In this document: piece by piece, positions 17,949-25,088 of the stretch
Position numbering within the stretch: the stretch's first letter is position 1
How the letters are laid out: the number at the start of each line of letters is the position of its first letter
Assembly: GCA_018303405.1 (NCBI GenBank)
Contig: JAGVYD010000009.1
Coordinates: 259,045-322,942 of the forward strand
Direction: 5' to 3'
DNA from: Candidatus Woesearchaeota archaeon
GTDB taxonomy: Archaea > Nanobdellota > Nanobdellia > Woesearchaeales > JABMPP01
Length of the DNA stretch: 63,898 bases
The notes under the pieces: generated by a model
Database searches by the model: none
Told to the model about the DNA's origin: nothing
The model's input: only the letters and a program-made list of their open reading frames with translations
Translations under genes and position numbers: made by a program

Positions 17949-18194
17949 CTAAATAAATGGGATGCTTAATGCAAATACCATTACCAGTATTTTCAGAACT
18001 ATATTTGCTATTATGCCGTATGCAAGAGGCCGATTTCTATTGTAGAACACAAAGACCAAAACCACCAATATTGCGGATTCCAGCCAAAAGTTAGTGCTCC
18101 ATCCAATCAAAGGAAGCACAAAGCCCAGAACCAGGCCAATTAGCCAGTGGGCCACGAAAAGCCCGGCGAGGAACCAGAGTATCTCCTTTAGCAT
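17949..18194 (-). CDS. Small membrane protein, unknown
   Basis: This 81-residue protein is almost entirely hydrophobic, with three segments (about residues 5-30, 35-52 and 58-80). There is no recognisable family. It is isolated between tRNA-Leu(CAG) and a divergent small membrane protein gene. Confidence 0.55.
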   Translation of the reverse strand: MLKEILWFLAGLFVAHWLIGLVLGFVLPLIGWSTNFWLESAILVVLVFVFYNRNRPLAYGIIANIVLKILVMVFALSIPFI

Positions 18195-18385
18195 TCAAAT
18201 CACAGATAATCCACTTGCAATAGGATATAAATAATTTACTATGGGGCTGTATGAACAGCACAATCAGTTTTGTGGAATGCGGTTCCTATCATTTTTTTGG
18301 CCAGTTCCATGATAAATCAATTTACTTAGTAATATTTATATACTGATTAATCAATATCTTGGCTTAGATATAGGTGATTACCAGC

Positions 18386-18784
18386 ATGAAACTCATCTTT
18401 GCAGAGGAAGACTCAATTTTCGGGATTGTCATAGGCTTAATCTTGGTCGGACTTTCCGGGAAGTATTTTGGCTTGCCTAAAAACCTGGATATTCTCTGGG
18501 GCATATTGTTCTGCGTTTCGCTGATCCTTTCATTCCTTGATTTTTTCCATAGCTTTTCCAGGATTCACAGGCACATTTCCCTTGTTGCCCTTCACTGGAT
18601 TACAAATGTGATTGACATCACGCTTGAGATTACTTTTGTGGCATTGTTTTTCAACATGAATATCCCCTTGGTGAGCACAATGACCGTGCCATTATTCCAG
18701 GACATGGCCTGGCTGTTCTATGCCGGGGCATGGTTTGTGGTAAGCAATGTATTCTGGACAATAATGTACCCGTTTGCTGAATAA
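18386..18784 (+). CDS. Small membrane protein, unknown
   Basis: This 132-residue protein has four hydrophobic segments and the sequence FLDFFHSFSRIHRHISLVALHWITNV in the middle. I do not recognise the family. The start at 18386 is preferred because GGTGAT (18373-18378) precedes it; the GTG at 18374 lies inside that site. A TATA-like ATATTTATATAC is at about 18331-18342. Confidence 0.6.
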   Translation: MKLIFAEEDSIFGIVIGLILVGLSGKYFGLPKNLDILWGILFCVSLILSFLDFFHSFSRIHRHISLVALHWITNVIDITLEITFVALFFNMNIPLVSTMTVPLFQDMAWLFYAGAWFVVSNVFWTIMYPFAE

Positions 18785-18909
18785 GCCAGGATCCGCAAAT
18801 TTCTGATTAACCAAAGACACGAGCTTACTGCCAGGGCGCATTTGAACTAGGGATCATTTAATTAGCTTTTTAAAAGGAAGTTCTTTTCATTTCTCCAAGC
18901 CAGATTCTC

Positions 18910-19029
18910 GCGGAGGTAGCAAAGTCTGGCCAAATGCGATAGACTCAAGTTGCCATGCGTAATGTTCGCTGGACCCATGATAAATCTATTCCCTTAGTGG
19001 GTTCGCAGGTTCGAATCCTGCCCTCCGCA
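18910..19029 (+). tRNA. tRNA-Leu (anticodon CAA) with a 34-nt intron
   Basis: The acceptor GCGGAGG (18910-18916) pairs with CCTCCGC (19022-19028). The anticodon stem ATAGA (18939-18943) pairs with TCTAT (18985-18989) only if about 34 bases (18950-18983) are removed. The mature loop is then CTCAAGA with anticodon CAA (18946-18948), so the intron is at the canonical position after base 37. The variable arm is CCCTTAGTGGG and the T arm GCAGGTTCGAATCCTGC. A TATA-like CTTTTTAAAAGG is at about 18866-18877. Its 3' 41 bases are the attachment site of the 7 kb element. Confidence 0.92.
18989..19029 (+). other. Left attachment site (3' part of tRNA-Leu)
   Basis: The 41-bp sequence begins TTCCCTTAGTGG, ends CCCTCCGCA and covers the variable arm, T arm and 3' acceptor strand. 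It matches 25989-26029 except for G at 19013 versus A. It also encodes LSGFAGSNPALR of the integrase reading frame. Confidence 0.92.
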
Positions 19030-19031
19030 CC

Positions 19032-20033
19032 TCATCTTCTAATTTTATCGACGACAATTTCAAAAAGTCTGAAAATTATACACACGATTTTACACAAAAT
19101 AATGCGTATAATCTTGCCATAAATTTCGACAAAAAAGACCAGTTTTTCGAGTTTATTGACCTTCAAAACTACAGTTCTTGCCACGTAATACACTTAAAAT
19201 CCTACTACAAGAAGCACTTTCACAACAAGTCATTTGAAAGCCCTATAGAATTGCAGAAATACATACACACGAAAACTAAAGGTTTAAAGTCAATTATTAT
19301 GACTGCTCGAGTATACTTGAGATTCTTAGAGCAATACGATATGCTACAAAATGCGATTGTTTTGAAATACTTTAAAGTGCTGAAAAATAAAGAAAGCAAA
19401 AAAGACTTTTTTGTCCCAATAGACGAAGAAGTCATCAAGACTTTCAATAAAATAAAGAGTCATAGTGCATTGCGATTAATCTACTTGATATTAGCTACTT
19501 CAGGAGTGAGATATGTTGAATGTCTGTCCTTCTTAAAAGACTATGACAAAGATAAGTTTACTGTTCATTCTAACTATGTAAGCTATAATGTGTCTGAGCT
19601 TCGACACACTAAAAATATTAACAATATCTATCTGCCATTGTTTGTCTACAATCAGCTTAAACCTGTAACAAATTCATATCACTGCTTGAGACAGAAATAT
19701 CATCTCAGAAAGTGCAGTTTTTCGCTGAAATATCTTCGAAAATGGCAATACAATTTCTTGATATACAACAGTGTGCCTGAATCTGTAGCTGACTTTATTC
19801 AGGGACGAGCTAACAGGTCAATATCTGCCAATCATTACTTAGCTAGAAGCCAACAAGCTGACTTCTGGTATGCTAAAGTTTGTGACAAGCTAGAGTATCT
19901 ATTTTCTGTTATGCAGCCTCAGAAAACTAGCACAAGTTCTCAGGCATACTTGGGCGAGCTAAATTCTGTTAATTCGGTAACTATTCGAGGTGAGACAAAT
20001 GAAAGTAGGAATATACGCAAGAGTAAGCACTAA
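19032..20033 (+). CDS. int: SSV-type tyrosine integrase, C-terminal part
   Basis: The reading frame is open from a stop inside the tRNA intron, through the attachment site, to 20033. It has no proper start here because its first about 59 codons are at the other end of the element. The catalytic domain shows the first Arg in LATSGVRYVE, a Lys in LRHTKNINNIYLP, KYLRKWQYNF (the H/K-x-x-R box) and the catalytic Tyr in QGRANRSISANHYLAR. Joined through the repeat to 25852-26028 it would give about 393 residues. In the integrated state neither part alone should be a normal enzyme. The serine recombinase start overlaps its end by 35 bases. Confidence 0.9.
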   Translation, partial: SSSNFIDDNFKKSENYTHDFTQNNAYNLAINFDKKDQFFEFIDLQNYSSCHVIHLKSYYKKHFHNKSFESPIELQKYIHTKTKGLKSIIMTARVYLRFLEQYDMLQNAIVLKYFKVLKNKESKKDFFVPIDEEVIKTFNKIKSHSALRLIYLILATSGVRYVECLSFLKDYDKDKFTVHSNYVSYNVSELRHTKNINNIYLPLFVYNQLKPVTNSYHCLRQKYHLRKCSFSLKYLRKWQYNFLIYNSVPESVADFIQGRANRSISANHYLARSQQADFWYAKVCDKLEYLFSVMQPQKTSTSSQAYLGELNSVNSVTIRGETNESRNIRKSKH

Positions 20034-20589
20034 AGAGCAAAATGTCGAAAATCAAATGAGTGAGCTAACGAAATATTGTCAAGCCAGAAACTATGAAATC
20101 TTTAAAGTGTATACTGAGGTAGGAGTGTCTGGCAGCAAAGAGTCAAGACCCTCATTTGACTGCTTAATGAACGATGCTCATAAACGCAAGTTTGACATTC
20201 TGCTTGTCTGGAAACTCGACAGACTTAGCAGAAGTCTTAAGCACTTACTCAACACCTTAGACACTCTAAACTCGCTAAATATCTCATTTGTGAGCTACAA
20301 TGACAACATAGACACAACTACTCCTCAAGGCAAGCTAATGTTCCAGCTAATTGGTGCCTTTGCTGAGTTTGAAAGAGAACTAATCCGTGAGAGAGTTTGT
20401 CTTGGTCTAAGACGTGCTAGGACCCAAGGTAAAGCTCTAGGACGCAAGAAGTTAGACATAAACAAGTATCAAGTAGCACAACTTCGAAGTCAAGGCATGA
20501 GCTTAAGAACTATTGCTAAAGAACTTAATGTTAGTGTTGGAACCGTCTATAACTTGTTAAGTGTTCAAAAAACCCTTCTGCCAAAATGA
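19999..20589 (+). CDS. Serine recombinase (resolvase/invertase family)
   Basis: This 196-residue small serine recombinase catalyses DNA strand exchange through a phosphoserine link. It begins MKVGIYARVSTKEQ, with the catalytic Ser in YARVS, then QLIGAFAEFERELIRER, and has a C-terminal HTH_7-type helix-turn-helix (SLRTIAKELNVSVGTVYNLL, residues about 168-187). GGTGA (19989-19993) sets the ATG at 19999. The gene overlaps the end of int and is likely cotranscribed with it. It could resolve dimers of the excised circle or invert DNA; no inversion sites were found by eye. Confidence 0.93.
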   Translation: MKVGIYARVSTKEQNVENQMSELTKYCQARNYEIFKVYTEVGVSGSKESRPSFDCLMNDAHKRKFDILLVWKLDRLSRSLKHLLNTLDTLNSLNISFVSYNDNIDTTTPQGKLMFQLIGAFAEFERELIRERVCLGLRRARTQGKALGRKKLDINKYQVAQLRSQGMSLRTIAKELNVSVGTVYNLLSVQKTLLPK

Positions 20590-20622
20590 GTTTTATTTAT
20601 AAGTAAAGTGAGCTAATTTGAC

Positions 20623-20650
20623 TGTTCAAATAACATGTGTTTATTGAACA
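20623..20650. terminator. Inverted repeat between convergent genes
   Basis: TGTTCAAATAA (20623-20633) and TTATTGAACA (20641-20650) form an imperfect stem between the ends of the serine recombinase gene and the opposing lipoprotein gene. The position suggests a bidirectional transcription stop. This is an inference from location and symmetry only. Confidence 0.45.
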
Positions 20651-20659
20651 CCAATCTAG

Positions 20660-21631
20660 TTAGTTAGACTGTTTTACACCACTGCATACGTTATATAGCT
20701 TAGAACAATAGGGTATATCATTTTGTTTACAATCAGCATCACTAAGACATTCTACGCATTCATTTAGTTGAACGTAGGTTTCATAATTAATTTTACACTT
20801 TCTTAGAAGTATTTCATCATCTCCGGAACCAGCGTGCCATCCCCATTGGTAGCAATCAGCATTAGATGTGCACTGAACACAAGTTCCCTTCTTACATGCA
20901 GGATGATTTTTATCCTTGCAGTTATCATCAGTTGAACATTCAACACAATTATTATTGATACAATAAGGCTTGAAAGAGAGACAGTCATTATTAGAGGCAC
21001 ATTCACCACATTTGCCATTAGTTCCACAATGTGGTTTATCTCCAGATTTGCAGTCTATATCACTACTACATTCCGTGCTTACACATTTATTATCCCTACA
21101 ATAAGGTGTAGTGCTGTCACATTCACTATTGTAATTGCAACAACCAGCTATTTTTTCATGCTCACAAGTGTAAATAGTCTCCTTACTGCAAACCTCATTT
21201 GTGCAGACATCAAAATCATAGCATAATTCAGCACAATTATCAGTAAAGTATGATGCAAACCCGTCAACATACCAATTTCCTTTATCATATATCAAATGAA
21301 CAGCTGGTGATTTGAGCTGAACAAACATATTGCCGGAAACAGTATAATAAGCATAAGCATCCTTTTCATTCTGAATAACAACCTTGTCATATATTATTTG
21401 AAAATTGTTTTTGTCTACCACACTTTTTACAATCATAAAAACAGTGAAATCAGTTTCGTTTCTCAATTCCCTTAATGAAGGTGTGAAATAATGATAGAGT
21501 GAAATCCAGTCTCCATTCTGAAAGGCGATAGCAAATCCTTGTGCAGTTTGAATAGCCTTATTTTCTTTATTTGAGCAAGCTGTTAGAATTAGCAAGCTTA
21601 CAACAATAAAGAATAATTTTCTTTGTTTCGT
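20660..21631 (-). CDS. Cysteine-rich lipoprotein with a possible ACG start
   Basis: This is a surface protein of about 323 residues. Read from an ACG at 21631 the N-terminus is KQRKLFFIVVSLLILTAC: a basic start, a hydrophobic core and a lipobox (LTAC). AGGTGAG lies four bases before that ACG, and an in-frame stop precedes it. The first ATG/TTG-type alternative (TTG at 21595) would remove the basic region. Residues about 40-150 look like a small alpha/beta domain (GDWISLYHYFTPSLREL...). The rest has about five repeats of the type C-x(4-6)-DC-x(8-10)-C-x(4)-C, with EC between them. No enzymatic motif is seen. It is divergent from the winged-helix gene across a palindromic operator. Confidence 0.75.
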   Translation of the reverse strand, partial: TKQRKLFFIVVSLLILTACSNKENKAIQTAQGFAIAFQNGDWISLYHYFTPSLRELRNETDFTVFMIVKSVVDKNNFQIIYDKVVIQNEKDAYAYYTVSGNMFVQLKSPAVHLIYDKGNWYVDGFASYFTDNCAELCYDFDVCTNEVCSKETIYTCEHEKIAGCCNYNSECDSTTPYCRDNKCVSTECSSDIDCKSGDKPHCGTNGKCGECASNNDCLSFKPYCINNNCVECSTDDNCKDKNHPACKKGTCVQCTSNADCYQWGWHAGSGDDEILLRKCKINYETYVQLNECVECLSDADCKQNDIPYCSKLYNVCSGVKQSN

Positions 21632-21650
21632 GTTCTCACCTAGTTATACC

Positions 21651-21705
21651 TGTTACAATATTATGGCATCTTTTCATATATAAATCTTGGTATAATATTG
21701 TAACA
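21651..21705. promoter_or_regulatory. Divergent promoter with perfect 14-bp inverted repeat operator
   Basis: TGTTACAATATTAT (21651-21664) and ATAATATTGTAACA (21692-21705) are perfect reverse complements 27 bp apart. Between them lies CATATATAAATC (about 21675-21686), usable as a TATA box on either strand. The right arm ends at the ATG of the winged-helix gene, giving a leaderless start about 20-25 bases from the TATA box; the left arm precedes the lipoprotein ribosome site. The arms are placed to block or bridge both promoters. Confidence 0.75.
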
Positions 21706-21923
21706 TGAAACGTAAGCCCTTAGAGATAAAAAAGCAGATTCTCAAGATTCTAAAAGAAGAACGTGAGATAAGTGTCAAGAAACTAGAAAGAAAAGTCAAT
21801 ACTAACTACCAGACTATTTTGAATAACTGTGAAGAGCTTGAGTTCTTTGGGCTTGTCAAGATAAGTAAAACTAAAGAAAAGAGTCTGAATGGAAGAGAGT
21901 ATCTAACTGTAAAAATAATTTAG
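21705..21923 (+). CDS. Small winged-helix transcription regulator
   Basis: The helix pattern LEIKKQILKILKEEREISVKKLERKVNTNYQTILNNCEELEFFGLVKISKTKEK... of this 72-residue protein ends in a two-strand wing, as in MarR/ArsR-like archaeal regulators. The recognition helix would be near residues 30-46. There is no sensor domain. The start codon is at the edge of a 14-bp operator arm, so autorepression together with control of the lipoprotein is likely. The exact family is not clear. Confidence 0.75.
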   Translation: MKRKPLEIKKQILKILKEEREISVKKLERKVNTNYQTILNNCEELEFFGLVKISKTKEKSLNGREYLTVKII

Positions 21924-22285
21924 AAAATTCATTTCTGTTATGACAATTGAAATGAGCGAATGAAAAGCTGAGAGGCTATCTAGCCCTTTTATGTATAAAA
22001 TACTCAATGTCCTGAAAACTTGAAAGAAACCTTAAGCCCTTTAATATGTAAAATGACGTTTAATTTGACTAAAAAAGAGTGTTTGCCCTTGGATTCTTAA
22101 ATGCTAAAGTGTATATTGCCAGTATTGGAAATCCAAGGACCCTCTTTAATTCTTACACTCTATTAAATGTCTTCATTTATCACCTCTTTAATGCAAAGTC
22201 GCATTCTGCTTAATCACTTACTTAATCATTTAATATATATCTCACTTAATGAATATCTCTCTATTTTGATTAATATCTCTCTCTT
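21924..22285. other. A+T-rich non-coding stretch with hairpin and short repeats
   Basis: No gene is seen. CCTTGGATT (22087-22095) pairs with AATCCAAGG (22130-22138), inside a wider AGAGTGT (22076-22082) / ACACTCT (22155-22161) pair. GCCCTTTTATGTATAAAAT (from about 21980) and GCCCTTTAATATGTAAAAT (from about 22036) are near-repeats. From 22210 there are several CTTAAT and two AATATCTCTCT copies. This is a candidate replication or regulatory region of the element, but without proof. Confidence 0.4.
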
Positions 22286-22858
22286 TCATTGACTTTCTAT
22301 TTCTTTCCATAAGTAAGTCTTTCTATTCTTATTATATACGCTAAAAGTTCTATCTTTCAAATTTGTAGTCTTCTTATTTGCAGATAGATAGTTTGCCAAG
22401 CAAATAAATGCATTCTTAGACAAAGCTAATGGAAATTCAAAGCTCATAAGCAACTGTCCCGCATTTTCATTATAGCCAATAACAGAATTTATTACATATG
22501 AGACTTGCTCACCTTCTCTGCTTTTAGCAAAGTAATGATATTTCTTGCATTTCCCACTAGCTTCTTTGAAAGTTACCTGCAAATTGACTTTCTCAGGAAT
22601 CGTATTGTGCTCTCTTAGAATGCCTTCCGCAATCATCTTTTTAAATTCTTCATCATCGAATAAGCTAGATTTATCTAGATTATCAGATTCTTTATTGCCA
22701 ATTAGCTGCCACAAAAAGTCAATTCTATCATCGCTTATTGCAATTCCAAGTTTATCAGCCAATTCTTTCAGTGTCTCTTTTCTGTTATAAGGAAATAGTC
22801 CTTCTTTCTTATATTCTTTATATGTTTTTAACAAATTTATCTCTTCTTCACTAAACAT
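22286..22858 (-). CDS. Unknown element protein downstream of DUF5131
   Basis: I do not recognise this 190-residue soluble protein. The N-terminal half is helical (FSEEEINLLKTYKEYKKEGLF..., KETLKELADKLGI); the C-terminal half is mixed, with CKKYHYFAKSREGEQVSYVINSVIGYNENAGQLLMSFEFP. GGTGAT six bases upstream selects the ATG at 22858; the GTG at 22867 is an alternative. It begins five bases after the stop of the DUF5131 gene, so the two are probably one transcript. Lys/Glu-rich and A+T-rich, like the rest of the element. Confidence 0.65.
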   Translation of the reverse strand: MFSEEEINLLKTYKEYKKEGLFPYNRKETLKELADKLGIAISDDRIDFLWQLIGNKESDNLDKSSLFDDEEFKKMIAEGILREHNTIPEKVNLQVTFKEASGKCKKYHYFAKSREGEQVSYVINSVIGYNENAGQLLMSFEFPLALSKNAFICLANYLSANKKTTNLKDRTFSVYNKNRKTYLWKEIESQ

Positions 22859-22863
22859 CTTTA

Positions 22864-23562
22864 TCACCTATTTTCAACAAAAGACAAGATTTTTGCTTGC
22901 CCAACTAACCAATTAATTTTTGGAAATTCCTTTATCTTTTTTGCATATTTGAAATTGTCTTTCATCCAAACAGCAATACCAAGCTCTCTTGCCTGAGCAA
23001 TTAGCTTATCAGCCCACTCTTGCTTTGGCTTTTCTGCATCATAATTCGAATTAGCTCCAATTATAATCCAATTAATACCAGTCAAGTCTATATTTATTTC
23101 TTCTAATAATGGCTCAAATGATATAAATTTCAGATTTGCTTTAGTTTCTTTCAGAAATTGCAAATTCTTATTAGCTCTTGCCTGAGTATCTAGTGTCGTC
23201 CCAATCCACACATTCTTATATTTTCTCCAATCCCAATACTTATATCTCTCAGGATTCTTAGTTAGCAACTGAAATGTGTGCTCAGAATGTTTATTGATAT
23301 CAGCCAAAACAGCTTCAATCCAATCTACAATAACCCATTCTCCAAACATATCAGCAGCACTACCAACAAAAATCTTAGCTGACTTCTCTTTTATCTCATG
23401 AAATCGATTCAGTCTTTCAGCATGAAATCTCGGCGTCATATCATAACCCATTCTTATGAGATAACAATATGAACATCCATGAAGACATCCACTAACAGGA
23501 TTCCATGAGTAATCGCACCAGTCAATTTTATCTTGACCTTGCTTATTGAATGCTTTTACCAT
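22864..23562 (-). CDS. DUF5131 (phage Gp37/Gp68-like) protein
   Basis: This 232-residue protein has WCDYSWNPVSGCLHGCSYCYLIRMG near the N-terminus: closely spaced cysteines in CLHGCSYCY as in Fe-S-binding radical-SAM-like proteins, then IFVGSAADMFGEWV, FQLLTKNPERY, NVWIGTTLD and FISFEPLLEEI. This set of blocks defines the DUF5131/Gp37-Gp68 family, carried by many phages and mobile elements. Its biochemical function is not established. GGAGGTGAT upstream supports the ATG at 23562 rather than a start 13 codons earlier. It heads a two-gene unit with the unknown gene downstream. Confidence 0.85.
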   Translation of the reverse strand: MVKAFNKQGQDKIDWCDYSWNPVSGCLHGCSYCYLIRMGYDMTPRFHAERLNRFHEIKEKSAKIFVGSAADMFGEWVIVDWIEAVLADINKHSEHTFQLLTKNPERYKYWDWRKYKNVWIGTTLDTQARANKNLQFLKETKANLKFISFEPLLEEINIDLTGINWIIIGANSNYDAEKPKQEWADKLIAQARELGIAVWMKDNFKYAKKIKEFPKINWLVGQAKILSFVENR

Positions 23563-23648
23563 TCTATCACCTCCTTTATAGCTCTCGCTAATATATTTCA
23601 AAATTCAAACAAGTTTAGCGAATCGTTAATTCAAATTACTAATAGAAA

Positions 23649-23825
23649 TCATAACTTTATATCACCCCCTCTTTCGATAGAGATGATTCTATTTCTTGCA
23701 ATTTCATAGATTTTGTTGCTTTTAGAAATCACAACAAAGTTGCTATCTTCCTTGAGAATTACGCCTTTAATAGCTATATCTTTGCCATTATCACTAAAGA
23801 CAATCTTATCTTTATATTCATTCAT
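23649..23825 (-). CDS. Small unknown protein (58 residues)
   Basis: The short minus-strand frame begins MNEYKDKIVFSDNGKDIAIKG and continues VILKEDSNFVVISKSNKIYEIAR, then ends IERGGDIKL. The alternating pattern suggests a small beta-barrel like those of Sm or SH3 proteins. It lies 87 bases before the DUF5131 gene on the same strand, with a TATA-like GATTTATATAC (about 23895-23905) upstream. The composition of a real protein and the position favour a gene, but the size leaves doubt. Confidence 0.45.
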   Translation of the reverse strand: MNEYKDKIVFSDNGKDIAIKGVILKEDSNFVVISKSNKIYEIARNRIISIERGGDIKL

Positions 23826-23980
23826 TTCTAATTTTCATCTCTATTGCATTTCTAAGAATTCACTTTACTTCAATATCTATTATAAATGTATTAGTATATA
23901 AATCTTTCTATTTTTCACTATCAAATAGTAGTCCTTAAATCAGATTTTCATATATGAAGATAAATATAAAGATATTATAT

Positions 23981-24112
23981 ATGAAAATAATTAGTTCATG
24001 CTCGATAAAAGAATTCTGTTTTGTTAATGGCTATAAAGCTCTAACAGCAACAGACCTAGTGACTGAGCTAGAAAGAAGTAAAAAGCAAAGAAGCATCGGG
24101 AAACCCAGCTAG
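23981..24112 (+). CDS. Possible small protein (43 residues)
   Basis: The frame reads MKIISSCSIKEFCFVNGYKA and continues LTATDLVTELERSKKQRSIG. It starts with an ATG about 22 bases after a TATA-like AAATATAAAG, so a leaderless transcript is possible. The inverted repeat AGCTTGGT / ACCAAGCT (about 24117-24155) follows its stop. Nothing identifies a family, and chance is a fair alternative. I see nothing else between 23826 and 24206 except the promoter of the next gene. Confidence 0.3.
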   Translation: MKIISSCSIKEFCFVNGYKALTATDLVTELERSKKQRSIGKPS

Positions 24113-24206
24113 AGCCAGCTTGGTGTCAAAAGGTGAGTAGTATCTCTACCAAGCTTTATATATGGTAAATTTCTAGAATTGTGTGAATAAGCAATGGAGA
24201 AGAAAA

Positions 24207-25058
24207 ATGTCACTTACAGTAACAAAGGAATATTTTTATAAGAACTTTGACAAAGAAGATAATAGATATGTTGGTGACGATATAAATTCTGAGAAAGCAA
24301 GAAGTTTTGATTTCAAAAACCATCAACAGATTGTCAAAGACATTAAGGAAATCTGTCTAGACAGCCCATTAAAAATTGAACGAATGCGAAATATTGTGAG
24401 TGTTTGTCTGAATATACTCATTGAAAATAAGAGAGACATTAATAAAATTTCAACTCTAAAAGAATTGTTTCAGCAATTTTCATTCTTTATGGCAACTACC
24501 AGTGAAGATGAAGTTTATTATGAATGTCCCTGCACACAACCCTATCTTTATGAACTAGATTGGTTTAACGTAAAGGGAACAGATAATGTTTTTTATGTTG
24601 GTTCAGAGTGTGTGAACAAGTTTGGAGATGAGGAATTCCAGAGTGACCATAAGAAGAAATTAAAAGAACAACTTACATTAGTTAAAATAGACAAAATTTT
24701 AGAAGGTCTAAAAACCAGTAAGGAAGACTTATTATTTTTTTGCAGGATTAATTATATTGAAATTTATGACAGCTTAAGGAGTAGTGATAGTTTAACTAAC
24801 CCGCAGATGGACAAGCTACAACGGGTTGTTTCAAAAGAATGGAAAACATTCTTTAGTATAGTCAATGGGTCTAACTATGATGTAGGAGATTATGTTAAAG
24901 AACATAGACCTGCTTTTAGACATTATTTAGAGTTGATTGAAGATAGATATCAGCCACTGTTTGTAGCATTGCTTAGAAAGAGAAACTTAACTGGAAAACA
25001 ATATAATGCATTAGGAGTGAGTGGAAAAATAATACTCAGAAAACTGCGAAGCGTTTAA
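24207..25058 (+). CDS. Unknown element protein with cysteine pairs
   Basis: This is a protein of about 283 residues with no recognised family. A central segment has YYECPCTQPYLYELDW...VFYVGSECVNKFGDEEF (about residues 105-150), whose CxC and later Cys may bind zinc, followed by a helical C-terminal half rich in Lys. The ATG at 24207 has GGAGAAG four bases upstream; a GTG at 24183 would be leaderless from the TATA-like TTTATATA (24155-24162). It is convergent with the nuclease-like gene. Confidence 0.65.
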   Translation: MSLTVTKEYFYKNFDKEDNRYVGDDINSEKARSFDFKNHQQIVKDIKEICLDSPLKIERMRNIVSVCLNILIENKRDINKISTLKELFQQFSFFMATTSEDEVYYECPCTQPYLYELDWFNVKGTDNVFYVGSECVNKFGDEEFQSDHKKKLKEQLTLVKIDKILEGLKTSKEDLLFFCRINYIEIYDSLRSSDSLTNPQMDKLQRVVSKEWKTFFSIVNGSNYDVGDYVKEHRPAFRHYLELIEDRYQPLFVALLRKRNLTGKQYNALGVSGKIILRKLRSV

Positions 25059-25088
25059 AAGTAACTACAATCTTAATTGGGATATTAT

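Noticed and set aside
20803-21226. Other frames across the lipoprotein gene
   Set aside because: They are shadows of the cysteine-rich repeats; the lipobox and repeat pattern select the minus-strand frame used.
23713-23901. Plus-strand frame opposite the small minus-strand gene
   Set aside because: Ile/Leu/Ser-rich shadow of the minus strand with no ribosome site. The minus-strand frame has better protein character.
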